A DNA stretch of 23,398 bases from Bacillus sp. AFS037270. GTDB lineage: Bacteria > Bacillota > Bacilli > Bacillales_B > DSM-18226. Where the stretch lies: assembly GCF_002585305.1 (NCBI RefSeq), contig NZ_NUNF01000073.1:1-23398 (forward strand), written 5' to 3'. Numbering within the stretch: position 1 is the first letter of the stretch; each line of letters begins with the position of its first letter. Both the position numbers and the translations under genes were made by a program. Of this stretch, positions 7,985 through 14,957 are shown piece after piece. Under the pieces are notes generated by a model. It was not told where the DNA came from, searched no databases, and saw nothing but the letters and a program-made list of their open reading frames with translations.

Positions 7985-7999
7985 CTATTTATCCTCCTC

Positions 8000-8773
8000 T
8001 TATTTCCCGATAAAGTTTGGTTTTCTTTTTTCCATAAAGGCTTGGACACCTTCACGGTGGTCTTTCGTTAAGCCGGCGATTCTTTGGCCTTGTGCCTCTT
8101 CTTCCAAATAGTCAGTAAAGGATTGTTCAGCCGTAGCTTTAATCGTACGCTTAATTAATCCAACGGCTTTTGTTGGCAAGGCCGCAATTCGCTCCGCAAA
8201 TTGATTTACTTCAGCGTCCCAATTATCAGAAGAAACCACCTTAGTCGCCAGCCCCAAGACATGCGCTTGGTCGGCAGTTATTTTTTCACCTAAGATCGAT
8301 ATTTCTAATGCTTTTGCTTCACCAACTAATCTAGTAAGAAAATAACTATTCCCTGAATCAGGGATTAAACCAATGTGGATAAAAGCATTTATAAAGCTGG
8401 CACGGTCTGATAAAAGGCGAAAATCACACGCGAGAGCAAGACTAAAGCCTGCACCGGCAGCAATCCCGTTGACAGCTGCAATAATTGGCTTCTCACATTG
8501 ATAAATTTGCTTGATCATCGGGCCGTATTTCTCCCTTAACACTTGGCCATGATCCATATTTTCATCCACTTCCGACAAATCCTGGCCAGAGCAAAAACCG
8601 CGTCCCTCACCGGTAATGACGATGCAGCGGACCTCTTCAGAAGAGGAAGCAGCTTTAATCGCTTTAGTTATTTCCTTATTCATTCGGGCCACGAACGCAT
8701 TTAATGTATTTGGCCTATTTAACGTAATCCGAGCTACACCGTTTTCTACTGAATAGAAAATCGTTTCGTACAT
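8000..8773 (-). CDS. paaG: 1,2-epoxyphenylacetyl-CoA isomerase, PaaG
   Basis: A 257-aa crotonase that resembles PaaG rather than a hydratase. The first hydratase glutamate is missing (AAGAGFSLAL instead of GGGFE), while an Asp is present at about 139 in GLIPDSGNS, matching the catalytic aspartate of E. coli PaaG. The C-terminal QRIAGLTKDHREGVQAFMEKR also follows the PaaG pattern. PaaG converts ring-1,2-epoxyphenylacetyl-CoA into the seven-membered oxepin-CoA and shifts double bonds in later intermediates. The start is the ATG at 8773 with GGGAG about 8 nt upstream. Starting further upstream would run into the preceding gene, whose stop lies 4 nt away. Confidence 0.9.
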   Translation of the reverse strand: MYETIFYSVENGVARITLNRPNTLNAFVARMNKEITKAIKAASSSEEVRCIVITGEGRGFCSGQDLSEVDENMDHGQVLREKYGPMIKQIYQCEKPIIAAVNGIAAGAGFSLALACDFRLLSDRASFINAFIHIGLIPDSGNSYFLTRLVGEAKALEISILGEKITADQAHVLGLATKVVSSDNWDAEVNQFAERIAALPTKAVGLIKRTIKATAEQSFTDYLEEEAQGQRIAGLTKDHREGVQAFMEKRKPNFIGK

Positions 8774-8777
8774 ATGG

Positions 8778-9554
8778 TTATCTCCCTTTAAATTCCGGTT
8801 TCCGCTTTTCAATAAAAGCGTTCATACCTTCTTTTTGATCCTCGGATGCAAACAATAAATAGAAATTTTTTCTTTCATATTGCATTCCTTCATATAATGG
8901 ATAATCGACTGCCTTATTGACCGAATCTTTAATTAAACGAATCGAAAGCGGCGCCTGTCTTGCGATTTGTTTAGCTGTCTTCATTGCTTCTTCCATTAAT
9001 AATTCAGGTGAAACGACTCGATTAATCAGACCGTATTGGAGGGCACTCTCTGTTGTAATTCTCGTGCCGTTCCATAACCATTCCAATGCTTTCGTTCTGC
9101 CGACAATTTTTGCTAGACGCTGGGTACCACCAGCTCCGGGCATAACACCAAGGGTCACTTCCGGGAAAGAAAATTCTGTACCGCTGGCCGCAATTAATAG
9201 ATCACAGCTCAGTGCCAACTCAAATCCCCCGCCAAAAACAAATCCTTTTACGGCACCAATAATTGGCTTTTTGATTAACGTTAGTCGGTCCCAGTCAGCA
9301 AATTGATTTAATAGCTCCAGTCGAACTGGATTATCTCCTGCCATTTCATCAATATCTGCTCCTGCTGAAAATGCACGCCCTTTACCTGTGACCACGATGG
9401 CCCGAACTTCTTCATCCCGATCAAAAGCTTCCAATGCATCAACAATTTCACGAACCATCGTTCGATTCAACGCATTATATTGAGCTGGTCTGTTTAGTTC
9501 AATCAGAGCTACACCATCTTGTTGTGAAGCTTCAATACATTCGTACGCTTTCAT
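8778..9554 (-). CDS. paaF: enoyl-CoA hydratase, PaaF-like
   Basis: A 258-aa crotonase with both hydratase glutamates, at about 112 (FGGGFE) and 132 (FPEVTLGVMPGAGGTQRL), plus the SAGADI oxyanion loop. In the pathway PaaF hydrates 2,3-dehydroadipyl-CoA to 3-hydroxyadipyl-CoA. The PaaF label comes from the operon position next to paaG; the protein motifs alone say only 2-enoyl-CoA hydratase. The ATG overlaps the stop codon of the EthD-like gene by one base (TAATG), indicating coupled translation. Confidence 0.82.
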   Translation of the reverse strand: MKAYECIEASQQDGVALIELNRPAQYNALNRTMVREIVDALEAFDRDEEVRAIVVTGKGRAFSAGADIDEMAGDNPVRLELLNQFADWDRLTLIKKPIIGAVKGFVFGGGFELALSCDLLIAASGTEFSFPEVTLGVMPGAGGTQRLAKIVGRTKALEWLWNGTRITTESALQYGLINRVVSPELLMEEAMKTAKQIARQAPLSIRLIKDSVNKAVDYPLYEGMQYERKNFYLLFASEDQKEGMNAFIEKRKPEFKGR

Positions 9555-9856
9555 TAATCGTCTTCCCCAATGACCAAGGTTACGAGCTTGCCGGCAAATT
9601 TCATTAAGTCTTTTCCTGAGGCTTTTCCTTCCTCCGAACGTAAGCCCTTTTGTAAATCCTCATGGCTGTCATAGCGCATTTCACACATTAAATAATATGG
9701 AGGTTCTCCTCCCATTGGTGTTCCAGTAAACCTTGTCACCTTGATATCACGCAGGCCTGGAATTTTTTCCGTAATCGGTACGTGTACGTTATTGTAATGT
9801 TCATCAAATGCTGCCTTGTCTTCTGGTTGTTTATATAATGCAATTAGTTTTGCCAT
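9554..9856 (-). CDS. EthD-family small protein
   Basis: A 100-aa dimeric alpha/beta-barrel protein of the EthD family. The N-terminal strand MAKLIALYKQPEDKAAFDEHY followed by the HVPITEKIPGLRD helix is the family pattern, with a MCEMRYDS strand and a C-terminal LVTLVIGED strand. EthD proteins are short ferredoxin-like-fold proteins found in ring-cleavage and oxygenase clusters; their reaction is mostly unknown. Here it lies between paaD and paaF, sharing one base with the next gene, so it is firmly part of the operon. It may assist an unstable intermediate such as the epoxide or oxepin, but that is inference. Confidence 0.82.
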   Translation of the reverse strand: MAKLIALYKQPEDKAAFDEHYNNVHVPITEKIPGLRDIKVTRFTGTPMGGEPPYYLMCEMRYDSHEDLQKGLRSEEGKASGKDLMKFAGKLVTLVIGEDD

Positions 9857-9883
9857 AATCGTTTCTCCTCACATTCTCTTTAT

Positions 9884-10384
9884 TTACATTAAAGTTGATA
9901 TCGGTTTCATTGCTTCAAAAGGGTTTTTACAACTTTTACAATACAAAATACTTCTGCAAGCTGTTGGTCCAAAGATATTGTCCATGGTCACATAGGTGGA
10001 ACCGCAATACGGGCAGTCAACATGCCACGATCCGTCACTGTCCATTAATCGAGGTGGAGGAGCAATTCCAAATGCCTTTAACCCTTGTCTCCCTTTTTCA
10101 GATATACGGTCTGACGTCCAGGGCGGGTGGTTGATAAATTCTACCTCAACCTTTTGTACTTCCTCTATGACCTTAACTGCCTTTTCGATATTATTCTTTA
10201 TAATGCCAAGAGCCGGGCAGCCTAAAAAGGTCGGCAGGATTTTAATCTCAACTACACCGTTTTCGGCCATTACTTCCTCTACCATACCCAGGTCGATAAT
10301 ACTCACTGTATCGATTTCAGGATCTTTTACTTCATCTAGTACTTCTAATACCTGCTTTTTCAGTGAAATTACAGACATTTGCAT
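9884..10384 (-). CDS. paaD: phenylacetyl-CoA epoxidase maturation factor PaaD
   Basis: A 166-aa protein with an N-terminal MIP18/DUF59 domain (DEVKDPEIDTVSIIDLGMV, then the FLGCPAL motif with its cysteine) and a C-terminal zinc ribbon made of CPYCG and CKSCK, typical for bacterial PaaD. PaaD is linked to iron-sulfur or metal-centre assembly for the epoxidase system. The ATG at 10384 is preferred because AGAGG is 7 nt upstream; a GTG at 10390 overlaps that box, and another ATG lies at 10378. It follows paaC by 26 nt. If PaaD serves the 2Fe-2S reductase PaaE, its presence without paaE is notable. Confidence 0.9.
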   Translation of the reverse strand: MQMSVISLKKQVLEVLDEVKDPEIDTVSIIDLGMVEEVMAENGVVEIKILPTFLGCPALGIIKNNIEKAVKVIEEVQKVEVEFINHPPWTSDRISEKGRQGLKAFGIAPPPRLMDSDGSWHVDCPYCGSTYVTMDNIFGPTACRSILYCKSCKNPFEAMKPISTLM

Positions 10385-10410
10385 GATCACACCTCTTTTC
10401 TATATGTACA

Positions 10411-11223
10411 TTACCAAGTTGCAGCAGTATCAATTCGATAGACTTCTGAAAGTGTCTCAATCGCCGACACTAAATCTTCTGTATGTTCAAAATTTCGGCC
10501 ATTTCTTTCTCTATTGACCGGAATTTCTGGAACAGTTAAACCTATCGATTGGAAAACAGGCTCTAAATGTTGTTTCCATCGTTGGATAAGGACATCCTCT
10601 TTTTCAATTAATCCACCTGCGATAAATTTTTCCCCATCCGTTCCGAATGAGAAAACATCCGCAAAATCTTTCATGACTTGTTCAATCGCAGTTTGCATTT
10701 TTTGTTTTGCTTCTTCTGTTGAACTTAAAAGCTGAACAAACCAAGTTTTCCAGTGGAGTAAATGGTAATACAGTTCCATATTTACCTTGATTGCAACTTT
10801 TGCCAGCGGCTCATAGGAGCTGTTTTTCAAAGAGTCAATCTTTATTTTCTTCGCTGCGGTGTAAAAATAATTCCGAACGACGGCGTAGGCCCAATCATAT
10901 TTAGGGACTTCCATGTAATAGCCCTCACCATTAGGTCTCTCTACTAAAATACTATTCCTTCTTTCATTAGCAGGTCGCAGGTGGGCTAATGCATCTGCAT
11001 TTCCGATCCCGATTTCTTCTAATAATTGATAAAACATTGTGGCATGGCCCATACTGTCTTGGCTGATGGAGGAAGAAGCAACATCCTCCTCTATATGCGG
11101 TGCTAATCCAAGCCATTCAGACCCCCTGTAGGAATAAAAGAAGTCATCGTCTGCAAGCTGAAATAATAAATTGACTACTGCATCCTTTAATTCAGGAGTT
11201 ATCGTTAAGTTTTGTTCAGTCAT
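10411..11223 (-). CDS. paaC: phenylacetyl-CoA epoxidase structural subunit PaaC
   Basis: A 270-aa ferritin-like subunit. PaaC pairs with the catalytic PaaA and supports its fold. Recognisable stretches are DDDFFYSYRGSEWLG near the N-terminus, the EEDVASSSISQDSMGHA helix (PaaC keeps the helical scaffold but is not the catalytic diiron subunit) and YDWAYAVVRNYFYTAA. The start is placed at the ATG at 11223 because AGGAGGT lies 8 nt upstream; an upstream extension in frame would lie inside paaB. The gene overlaps paaB by 8 nt. Confidence 0.92.
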   Translation of the reverse strand: MTEQNLTITPELKDAVVNLLFQLADDDFFYSYRGSEWLGLAPHIEEDVASSSISQDSMGHATMFYQLLEEIGIGNADALAHLRPANERRNSILVERPNGEGYYMEVPKYDWAYAVVRNYFYTAAKKIKIDSLKNSSYEPLAKVAIKVNMELYYHLLHWKTWFVQLLSSTEEAKQKMQTAIEQVMKDFADVFSFGTDGEKFIAGGLIEKEDVLIQRWKQHLEPVFQSIGLTVPEIPVNRERNGRNFEHTEDLVSAIETLSEVYRIDTAATW

Positions 11224-11569
11224 TTTTGTTACCTCCTGCCCAAGAAAGGATTTCTTTTTCATCGAGCATTTGTTGTTCATAATGCCGCCATTTTTTCTTT
11301 AAGTAGCCATAGCCTTTCGTTGTACGGTAATCCTTATTATCTAATCGCTGCAAAGTAACCTTTTCTTCCTTTGATAGTCCGCGAATATGTTCACGCTTCA
11401 CTATCCATATATCTGCAACCGGATCCCGGCGCATAAAGTTTTCTTGAGCCATTACCATCGCCATTTCAGCATTTGGTGCCAACAAACTAAACTGGTGCTG
11501 AAAGGGTGAAGAAGGTGTTCGTTTACTGAAGACTTCAAATTCCTGATAGAATGTTTTCTTTTGCTCCAT
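11216..11569 (-). CDS. paaB: phenylacetyl-CoA epoxidase subunit PaaB
   Basis: A 117-aa subunit of the multicomponent epoxidase. The PaaB pattern is seen in the FEVFSKRTPSSPFQHQFSLLA start, the AEMAMVMAQENFMRRDPVADIWIVKREHI core and a lysine-rich tail. PaaB bridges PaaAC heterodimers. It is somewhat longer than the ~95 aa of the proteobacterial protein because of a C-terminal extension. It lies 18 nt after paaA and overlaps paaC by 8 nt, so A, B and C should be made together. Confidence 0.92.
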   Translation of the reverse strand: MEQKKTFYQEFEVFSKRTPSSPFQHQFSLLAPNAEMAMVMAQENFMRRDPVADIWIVKREHIRGLSKEEKVTLQRLDNKDYRTTKGYGYLKKKWRHYEQQMLDEKEILSWAGGNKND

Positions 11570-11587
11570 TTTTCCCTTCCCCTTTCA

Positions 11588-12544
11588 TTAATTAACTGCC
11601 GCACTTAAGGCATCGCGCACCCATGCGTTCGTTTCATAAGATACTCTCCGTAAATTCAATCGTGCCTGTGAGCGCGGGCCATTGTTTCTGATAATTTGTT
11701 TAAATTTATTCCAATCAGGCTGTTGGTAAACCCAGAGCTGCTGCTCTTCGTCAAAATGAAGAGTTGGGTCTGGAATCGTTAAACCTAATGATAAAATTCG
11801 AGGAATGTACTTGAAAAAAAAGCTTTGCCGAAGTTCTTCGTTTGTGCTTGTCCGAATTTTATATTTAATTGTTACGTCCTGTTTACTTGTGCCTGTTGTC
11901 GTACTGCTTGCCGGTCCAAAAAACATCAGAAGCGCTTCCCACCAGTCATTTAATGACTCCTGAATCATTTGTGTTTGTTCCTCTGTTCCTTCTGCAAGAG
12001 CCATGATAATCGCTTCCCCATGCTGTGCGTGGAACACTTCCTCCGCGCAAATGCGGTGCAATGCTCTTGCATATGGACCGTAAGAAGCACCCAGCATGTT
12101 TGTTTGGGTGATAATGGCAGCACCATCAACCAGCCAGCCAATCATTCCAGCGTCAGCCCAGGTGTTTGTTGCCATATGGAAGACATTATGAAACTTTAAA
12201 TCTCCATTAAATAGATCCTGCATTAGATCGCCGCGATCTTTTCCATATGGTTTTAATAAATCCTCTGCAACACGAAGGAGCAGTTGTCCATGCCCCATTT
12301 CATCCTGAACTTTAGCCATAATTCCCAATTTCCTTCTTAGTGAAGGTGCTTTCGGAACCCATTCCTTTTCAGGCAGTGCCCCCATAATTTCACTGATTCC
12401 GTGCTGTGATATTAATTTTATAAGAGCGACCCGATATTCTTCCGGCATCCAGTCATCTGCTTCAATTTTATCTCCTGCTTCAATTCGAGCAACAAATTTT
12501 TCTAATTCTTCCTGTTCAGTAAAATCTTTTTCCAGAGTACTCAC
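11588..12544 (-). CDS. paaA: phenylacetyl-CoA epoxidase catalytic subunit PaaA
   Basis: A 318-aa catalytic diiron subunit that epoxidises the ring of phenylacetyl-CoA with O2. The carboxylate-histidine motifs are DEMGH (about 81-85) and EEVFH (168-172), the latter followed by AQHGE. Length and order are as in other paaABC systems. Translation starts at GTG 12544, with AAAGGTGG about 7 nt upstream; the ATG one base out of frame stops at once. It is the first gene of the long operon, directly behind a strong promoter with an overlapping operator. Confidence 0.95.
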   Translation of the reverse strand: MSTLEKDFTEQEELEKFVARIEAGDKIEADDWMPEEYRVALIKLISQHGISEIMGALPEKEWVPKAPSLRRKLGIMAKVQDEMGHGQLLLRVAEDLLKPYGKDRGDLMQDLFNGDLKFHNVFHMATNTWADAGMIGWLVDGAAIITQTNMLGASYGPYARALHRICAEEVFHAQHGEAIIMALAEGTEEQTQMIQESLNDWWEALLMFFGPASSTTTGTSKQDVTIKYKIRTSTNEELRQSFFFKYIPRILSLGLTIPDPTLHFDEEQQLWVYQQPDWNKFKQIIRNNGPRSQARLNLRRVSYETNAWVRDALSAAVN

Positions 12545-12564
12545 ATTTATACCACCTTTCTAAT

Positions 12565-12585
12565 ATAACGTTTATTTAACGTTAT
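12565..12585 (-). promoter_or_regulatory. candidate PaaX operator at paaA
   Basis: A perfect inverted repeat, ATAACGTT, 5 nt, AACGTTAT, overlaps the paaA -10 box and the expected transcription start. The same half sites and spacing occur at the paaI promoter (14367). Binding here would block RNA polymerase. PaaX is the only paa-type repressor in the window, but the pairing of protein and site is inferred; this motif differs from the E. coli PaaX box. Confidence 0.7.
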
Positions 12586-12612
12586 TATATTTTATTGTTA
12601 TATGAATAGCAA
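12584..12612 (-). promoter_or_regulatory. sigma-A promoter of the paa operon
   Basis: On the minus strand TTGCTA (12612-12607), 17 nt, then a perfect TATAAT (12589-12584). Transcription would begin near 12577, giving a 5' leader of about 30 nt with a ribosome binding site before the paaA GTG. Confidence 0.75.
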
Positions 12613-12708
12613 GAGTATTTTCTATAATCATTGTTTTAATAGTGTATTCTTAGCAAATCACCTATGCTTGCAATCTGTCATTGAACAAGATGGAATTGGT
12701 AGCATATG

Positions 12709-12722
12709 TGAATCCGCTTTCA
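12709..12722. promoter_or_regulatory. candidate CcpA cre site upstream of paaA
   Basis: TGAAAGCGGATTCA (minus strand) matches the cre consensus TGWNANCGNTNWCA at all but one position. It lies about 100 nt upstream of the paaA -35 and just past the paaK stop, so it could damp either unit when sugar is available. Confidence 0.4.
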
Positions 12723-12743
12723 TTTTTTCTAATAATAACTTTA

Positions 12744-14069
12744 TTAAACTACTGGTACGGGATTCCTTTTATCTACCACTCTCTTTGCTTTTCCATCCGA
12801 ACGTGGAAGGCTTCCAGGTTTATTGATAATCGTATTCATTGTCACTAGACAGCTAGATTTCATTTGGTGTTGAATATTCCGTTTTAATTTTTGAATGTCA
12901 GCATGCCCTAAATCTTCTCCAACTTCCTGATAAAGATGCTTTTCAATTTCAACATGGAGTTCCACACTATCTAAGCTTCCTTTTTTAATCAAGTGAATTT
13001 GGTAATTTGGAACAAGACCCTCAATTTGCAAGAGAACATGCTCAATCTCGGAAGGGAAAACGTTTACACCACGGATAATCAGCATGTCATCTGTTCGTCC
13101 TTTTAAGCGAGACATACGCGTGTGTGTTCTGCCACACTTACATTTTTCACGCGTAATGGAAGCAATATCCCCTGTACGGTAACGGATAATTGGTAACGCT
13201 TCCTTTGTTAAGCTAGTAAATACAAGCTCTCCATCTTGACCATCTTCAACTGGTTCCATTGATTCAGGATTAAGTACCTCTACCAAAAAGTGATCGTCAG
13301 CAATATGTAAACCATCTTGAGCCTCAATGCACTCAATGGCTATCCCAGGACCCATTACTTCACTCAAACCATAAATATCAATTGCTTTTATATCCAACTT
13401 TTTCTCAAGCGTAGCTCGCATTTCCTCTGTCCATGGTTCAGCACCAAAAATACCATATTCAAGACTTGTTTCACGCGGGTCCATCCCCATTTGTTCCATG
13501 TTTTCAACAATATTTAAAATATATGATGGAGTTCCACAAATTCCTCTTGGTTTAAAATCATTAATAACCGTTATTTGTCTTTCTGTATTACCACCTGAAA
13601 TTGGAACCGTTGCCACTCCAAGTTCTTCCGCTCCATAATGAAGGCCAAGTCCGCCTGTAAAAAGACCATATCCATAAGCATTATGGAAAATATCTGATTT
13701 TCTTCCCCCTGCAGTTACAATGGCACGTGCAACAATCGAAGCCCAATTACTAATATCATTTTTGGTATAGCCAACAACTGTCGGTTTGCCACTCGTTCCA
13801 GATGATCCATGAATTCGATTTACTTCGTCCATTGAAACGGCAAATAATCCAAATGGATACTGGTCCCGTAAATCTTTTTTCATTGTAAATGGAAGCTTTT
13901 TGAGGTCGTCCAACGAGAGAATATCCTCTGGTGTGATCCCTAACTCATCGAATTTTACTTTGTAAAAGGGAACATTTTCATAAACCCTTTTTACTGTCTC
14001 TTGAAGACGCACTACTTGTAGTGCTTCCAATTCTTTACGGTTCATCGTTTCAATTTCCGGATTGTACAT
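12744..14069 (-). CDS. paaK: phenylacetate-CoA ligase
   Basis: A 441-aa adenylate-forming ligase that activates phenylacetate with ATP and CoA. The phosphate loop is HGSSGTSGKPTVVGYT (about 87-102); an IYGLSEVMGPG motif and a YRTGD motif follow, then KCKCGRT and a small C-terminal domain. Length fits the PaaK family (430-440 aa), shorter than general acyl-CoA synthetases. The ATG at 14069 has AGGAGG 8 nt upstream; an in-frame start further up lacks one. It is transcribed from its own promoter, ahead of paaA with a 200-nt gap. I see no clear terminator in that gap, so read-through into paaA is possible. Confidence 0.94.
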   Translation of the reverse strand: MYNPEIETMNRKELEALQVVRLQETVKRVYENVPFYKVKFDELGITPEDILSLDDLKKLPFTMKKDLRDQYPFGLFAVSMDEVNRIHGSSGTSGKPTVVGYTKNDISNWASIVARAIVTAGGRKSDIFHNAYGYGLFTGGLGLHYGAEELGVATVPISGGNTERQITVINDFKPRGICGTPSYILNIVENMEQMGMDPRETSLEYGIFGAEPWTEEMRATLEKKLDIKAIDIYGLSEVMGPGIAIECIEAQDGLHIADDHFLVEVLNPESMEPVEDGQDGELVFTSLTKEALPIIRYRTGDIASITREKCKCGRTHTRMSRLKGRTDDMLIIRGVNVFPSEIEHVLLQIEGLVPNYQIHLIKKGSLDSVELHVEIEKHLYQEVGEDLGHADIQKLKRNIQHQMKSSCLVTMNTIINKPGSLPRSDGKAKRVVDKRNPVPVV

Positions 14070-14120
14070 TCTCTGCTCCTCCTTACTATTTTTCAAAGAT
14101 TGATAGCAATAACCCAAAAT

Positions 14121-14138
14121 AACATATTTTAAACGACC
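14121..14138 (-). promoter_or_regulatory. degenerate PaaX-type operator in the paaK leader
   Basis: On the minus strand the sequence GTCGTT, 5 nt, TATGTT keeps 8 of 12 half-site bases and the exact spacing of the operators at 12565 and 14367. It lies about 20 nt after the expected paaK transcription start. It is weaker than the other two and may be chance. Confidence 0.35.
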
Positions 14139-14163
14139 AACAAAAATGATGTAACATATTTAT

Positions 14164-14192
14164 AGATTAATACCATATTTCCACTGTGTCAA
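14164..14192 (-). promoter_or_regulatory. candidate paaK promoter
   Basis: A perfect -35 TTGACA (14192-14187) on the minus strand is followed after 17 nt by a poor -10, TAATCT (14169-14164). The leader to paaK would be about 90 nt. Confidence 0.5.
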
Positions 14193-14324
14193 TATTGATA
14201 ACTGAAAATTTTAATTAAACAAAATTATCGCTCGCATCATAAAGATACAGCTATTTTAGCAACTGCAAAGCTAATAGTTTTATTAATCTAGCTAAACCAA
14301 TTCTGATTCATTGAATATTAAAAA

Positions 14325-14353
14325 TTGATACTAAATTAATAAAATGATATATT
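14325..14353 (+). promoter_or_regulatory. candidate paaI promoter
   Basis: TTGATA (14325-14330), 17 nt, then TATATT (14348-14353), each 5 of 6 to consensus. The start point would be near 14360, just before the operator at 14367. Confidence 0.6.
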
Positions 14354-14366
14354 TCAAATATAGACT

Positions 14367-14387
14367 ATAACGTTTAAATAACGTTTT
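14367..14387 (+). promoter_or_regulatory. candidate PaaX operator at paaI
   Basis: ATAACGTT, a 5-nt spacer, then AACGTTTT; the core AACGTT half sites and spacing are identical to the site at paaA. It lies directly downstream of the expected paaI transcription start, a normal place for a repressor site. Confidence 0.65.
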
Positions 14388-14419
14388 ATAAATAAAATAA
14401 AGTATAAGAGAGGGATACG

Positions 14420-14869
14420 ATGACTACTAATCTAGAAGATCACGCTTTTCATGAAAGACATTATGAACAGATTGTAAACAAAATGAAAGATGAACCCTAT
14501 GGCCGATTCCTTGGTATGAAGCTGATTAAACTAGGACCTGGGATAGCAGCAGCTGAATTAACCCCGGATGAAAACATGTTAAATGCCCATGGAACCGTCC
14601 ATGGAGGAGTTATCTTCTCTCTTGCAGATTATGTGTTTGCTGCAGCGAGCAACTCATATGGTAAAACGGCTGTCGGCATACAAACCAGCGTTAATTTTAT
14701 GTCTGCAGGAAAACCGGGGGAAACACTTTTGGCCACTGCAGAGGAAATAAAGAAAAACCATCGCCTCGGCTGGTATAACATTCATGTATATAGCAACAAA
14801 GAATTGATCGCTACTATGGAAGCAATGGTTTATCGAAAAAATCATTCCTTTGTTGAAGCAGAAGATTAA
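14420..14869 (+). CDS. paaI: phenylacetyl-CoA thioesterase PaaI
   Basis: A 149-aa hotdog thioesterase. The PaaI signature is complete: NAHGTVHGGVIFSLADYVFAAA with the catalytic Asp at about 70, followed by a VNFMSAGKPGETL strand and turn. PaaI hydrolyses phenylacetyl-CoA and hydroxylated or stalled derivatives, rescuing CoA when the pathway jams. AGAGAGGG lies 5 nt before the ATG. It is divergent from paaK, with its own promoter and the shared operator, so it should be induced together with the pathway. Confidence 0.88.
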   Translation: MTTNLEDHAFHERHYEQIVNKMKDEPYGRFLGMKLIKLGPGIAAAELTPDENMLNAHGTVHGGVIFSLADYVFAAASNSYGKTAVGIQTSVNFMSAGKPGETLLATAEEIKKNHRLGWYNIHVYSNKELIATMEAMVYRKNHSFVEAED

Positions 14870-14884
14870 GTATTTATAAATGTG

Positions 14885-14923
14885 AAAAATGATATGAGCC
14901 ATTATGGCCCATATCACTTTTTT
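14885..14923. terminator. bidirectional terminator between paaI and the permease gene
   Basis: TGATATGAGCC pairs with GGCCCATATCA (one mismatch) around 14890-14916, with a T run after the stem on the plus strand and A/T-rich sequence after it on the minus strand. It separates two convergent genes. Confidence 0.7.
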
Positions 14924-14957
14924 AATAGTTTACCTATTCTCTTATATATAGATATGA

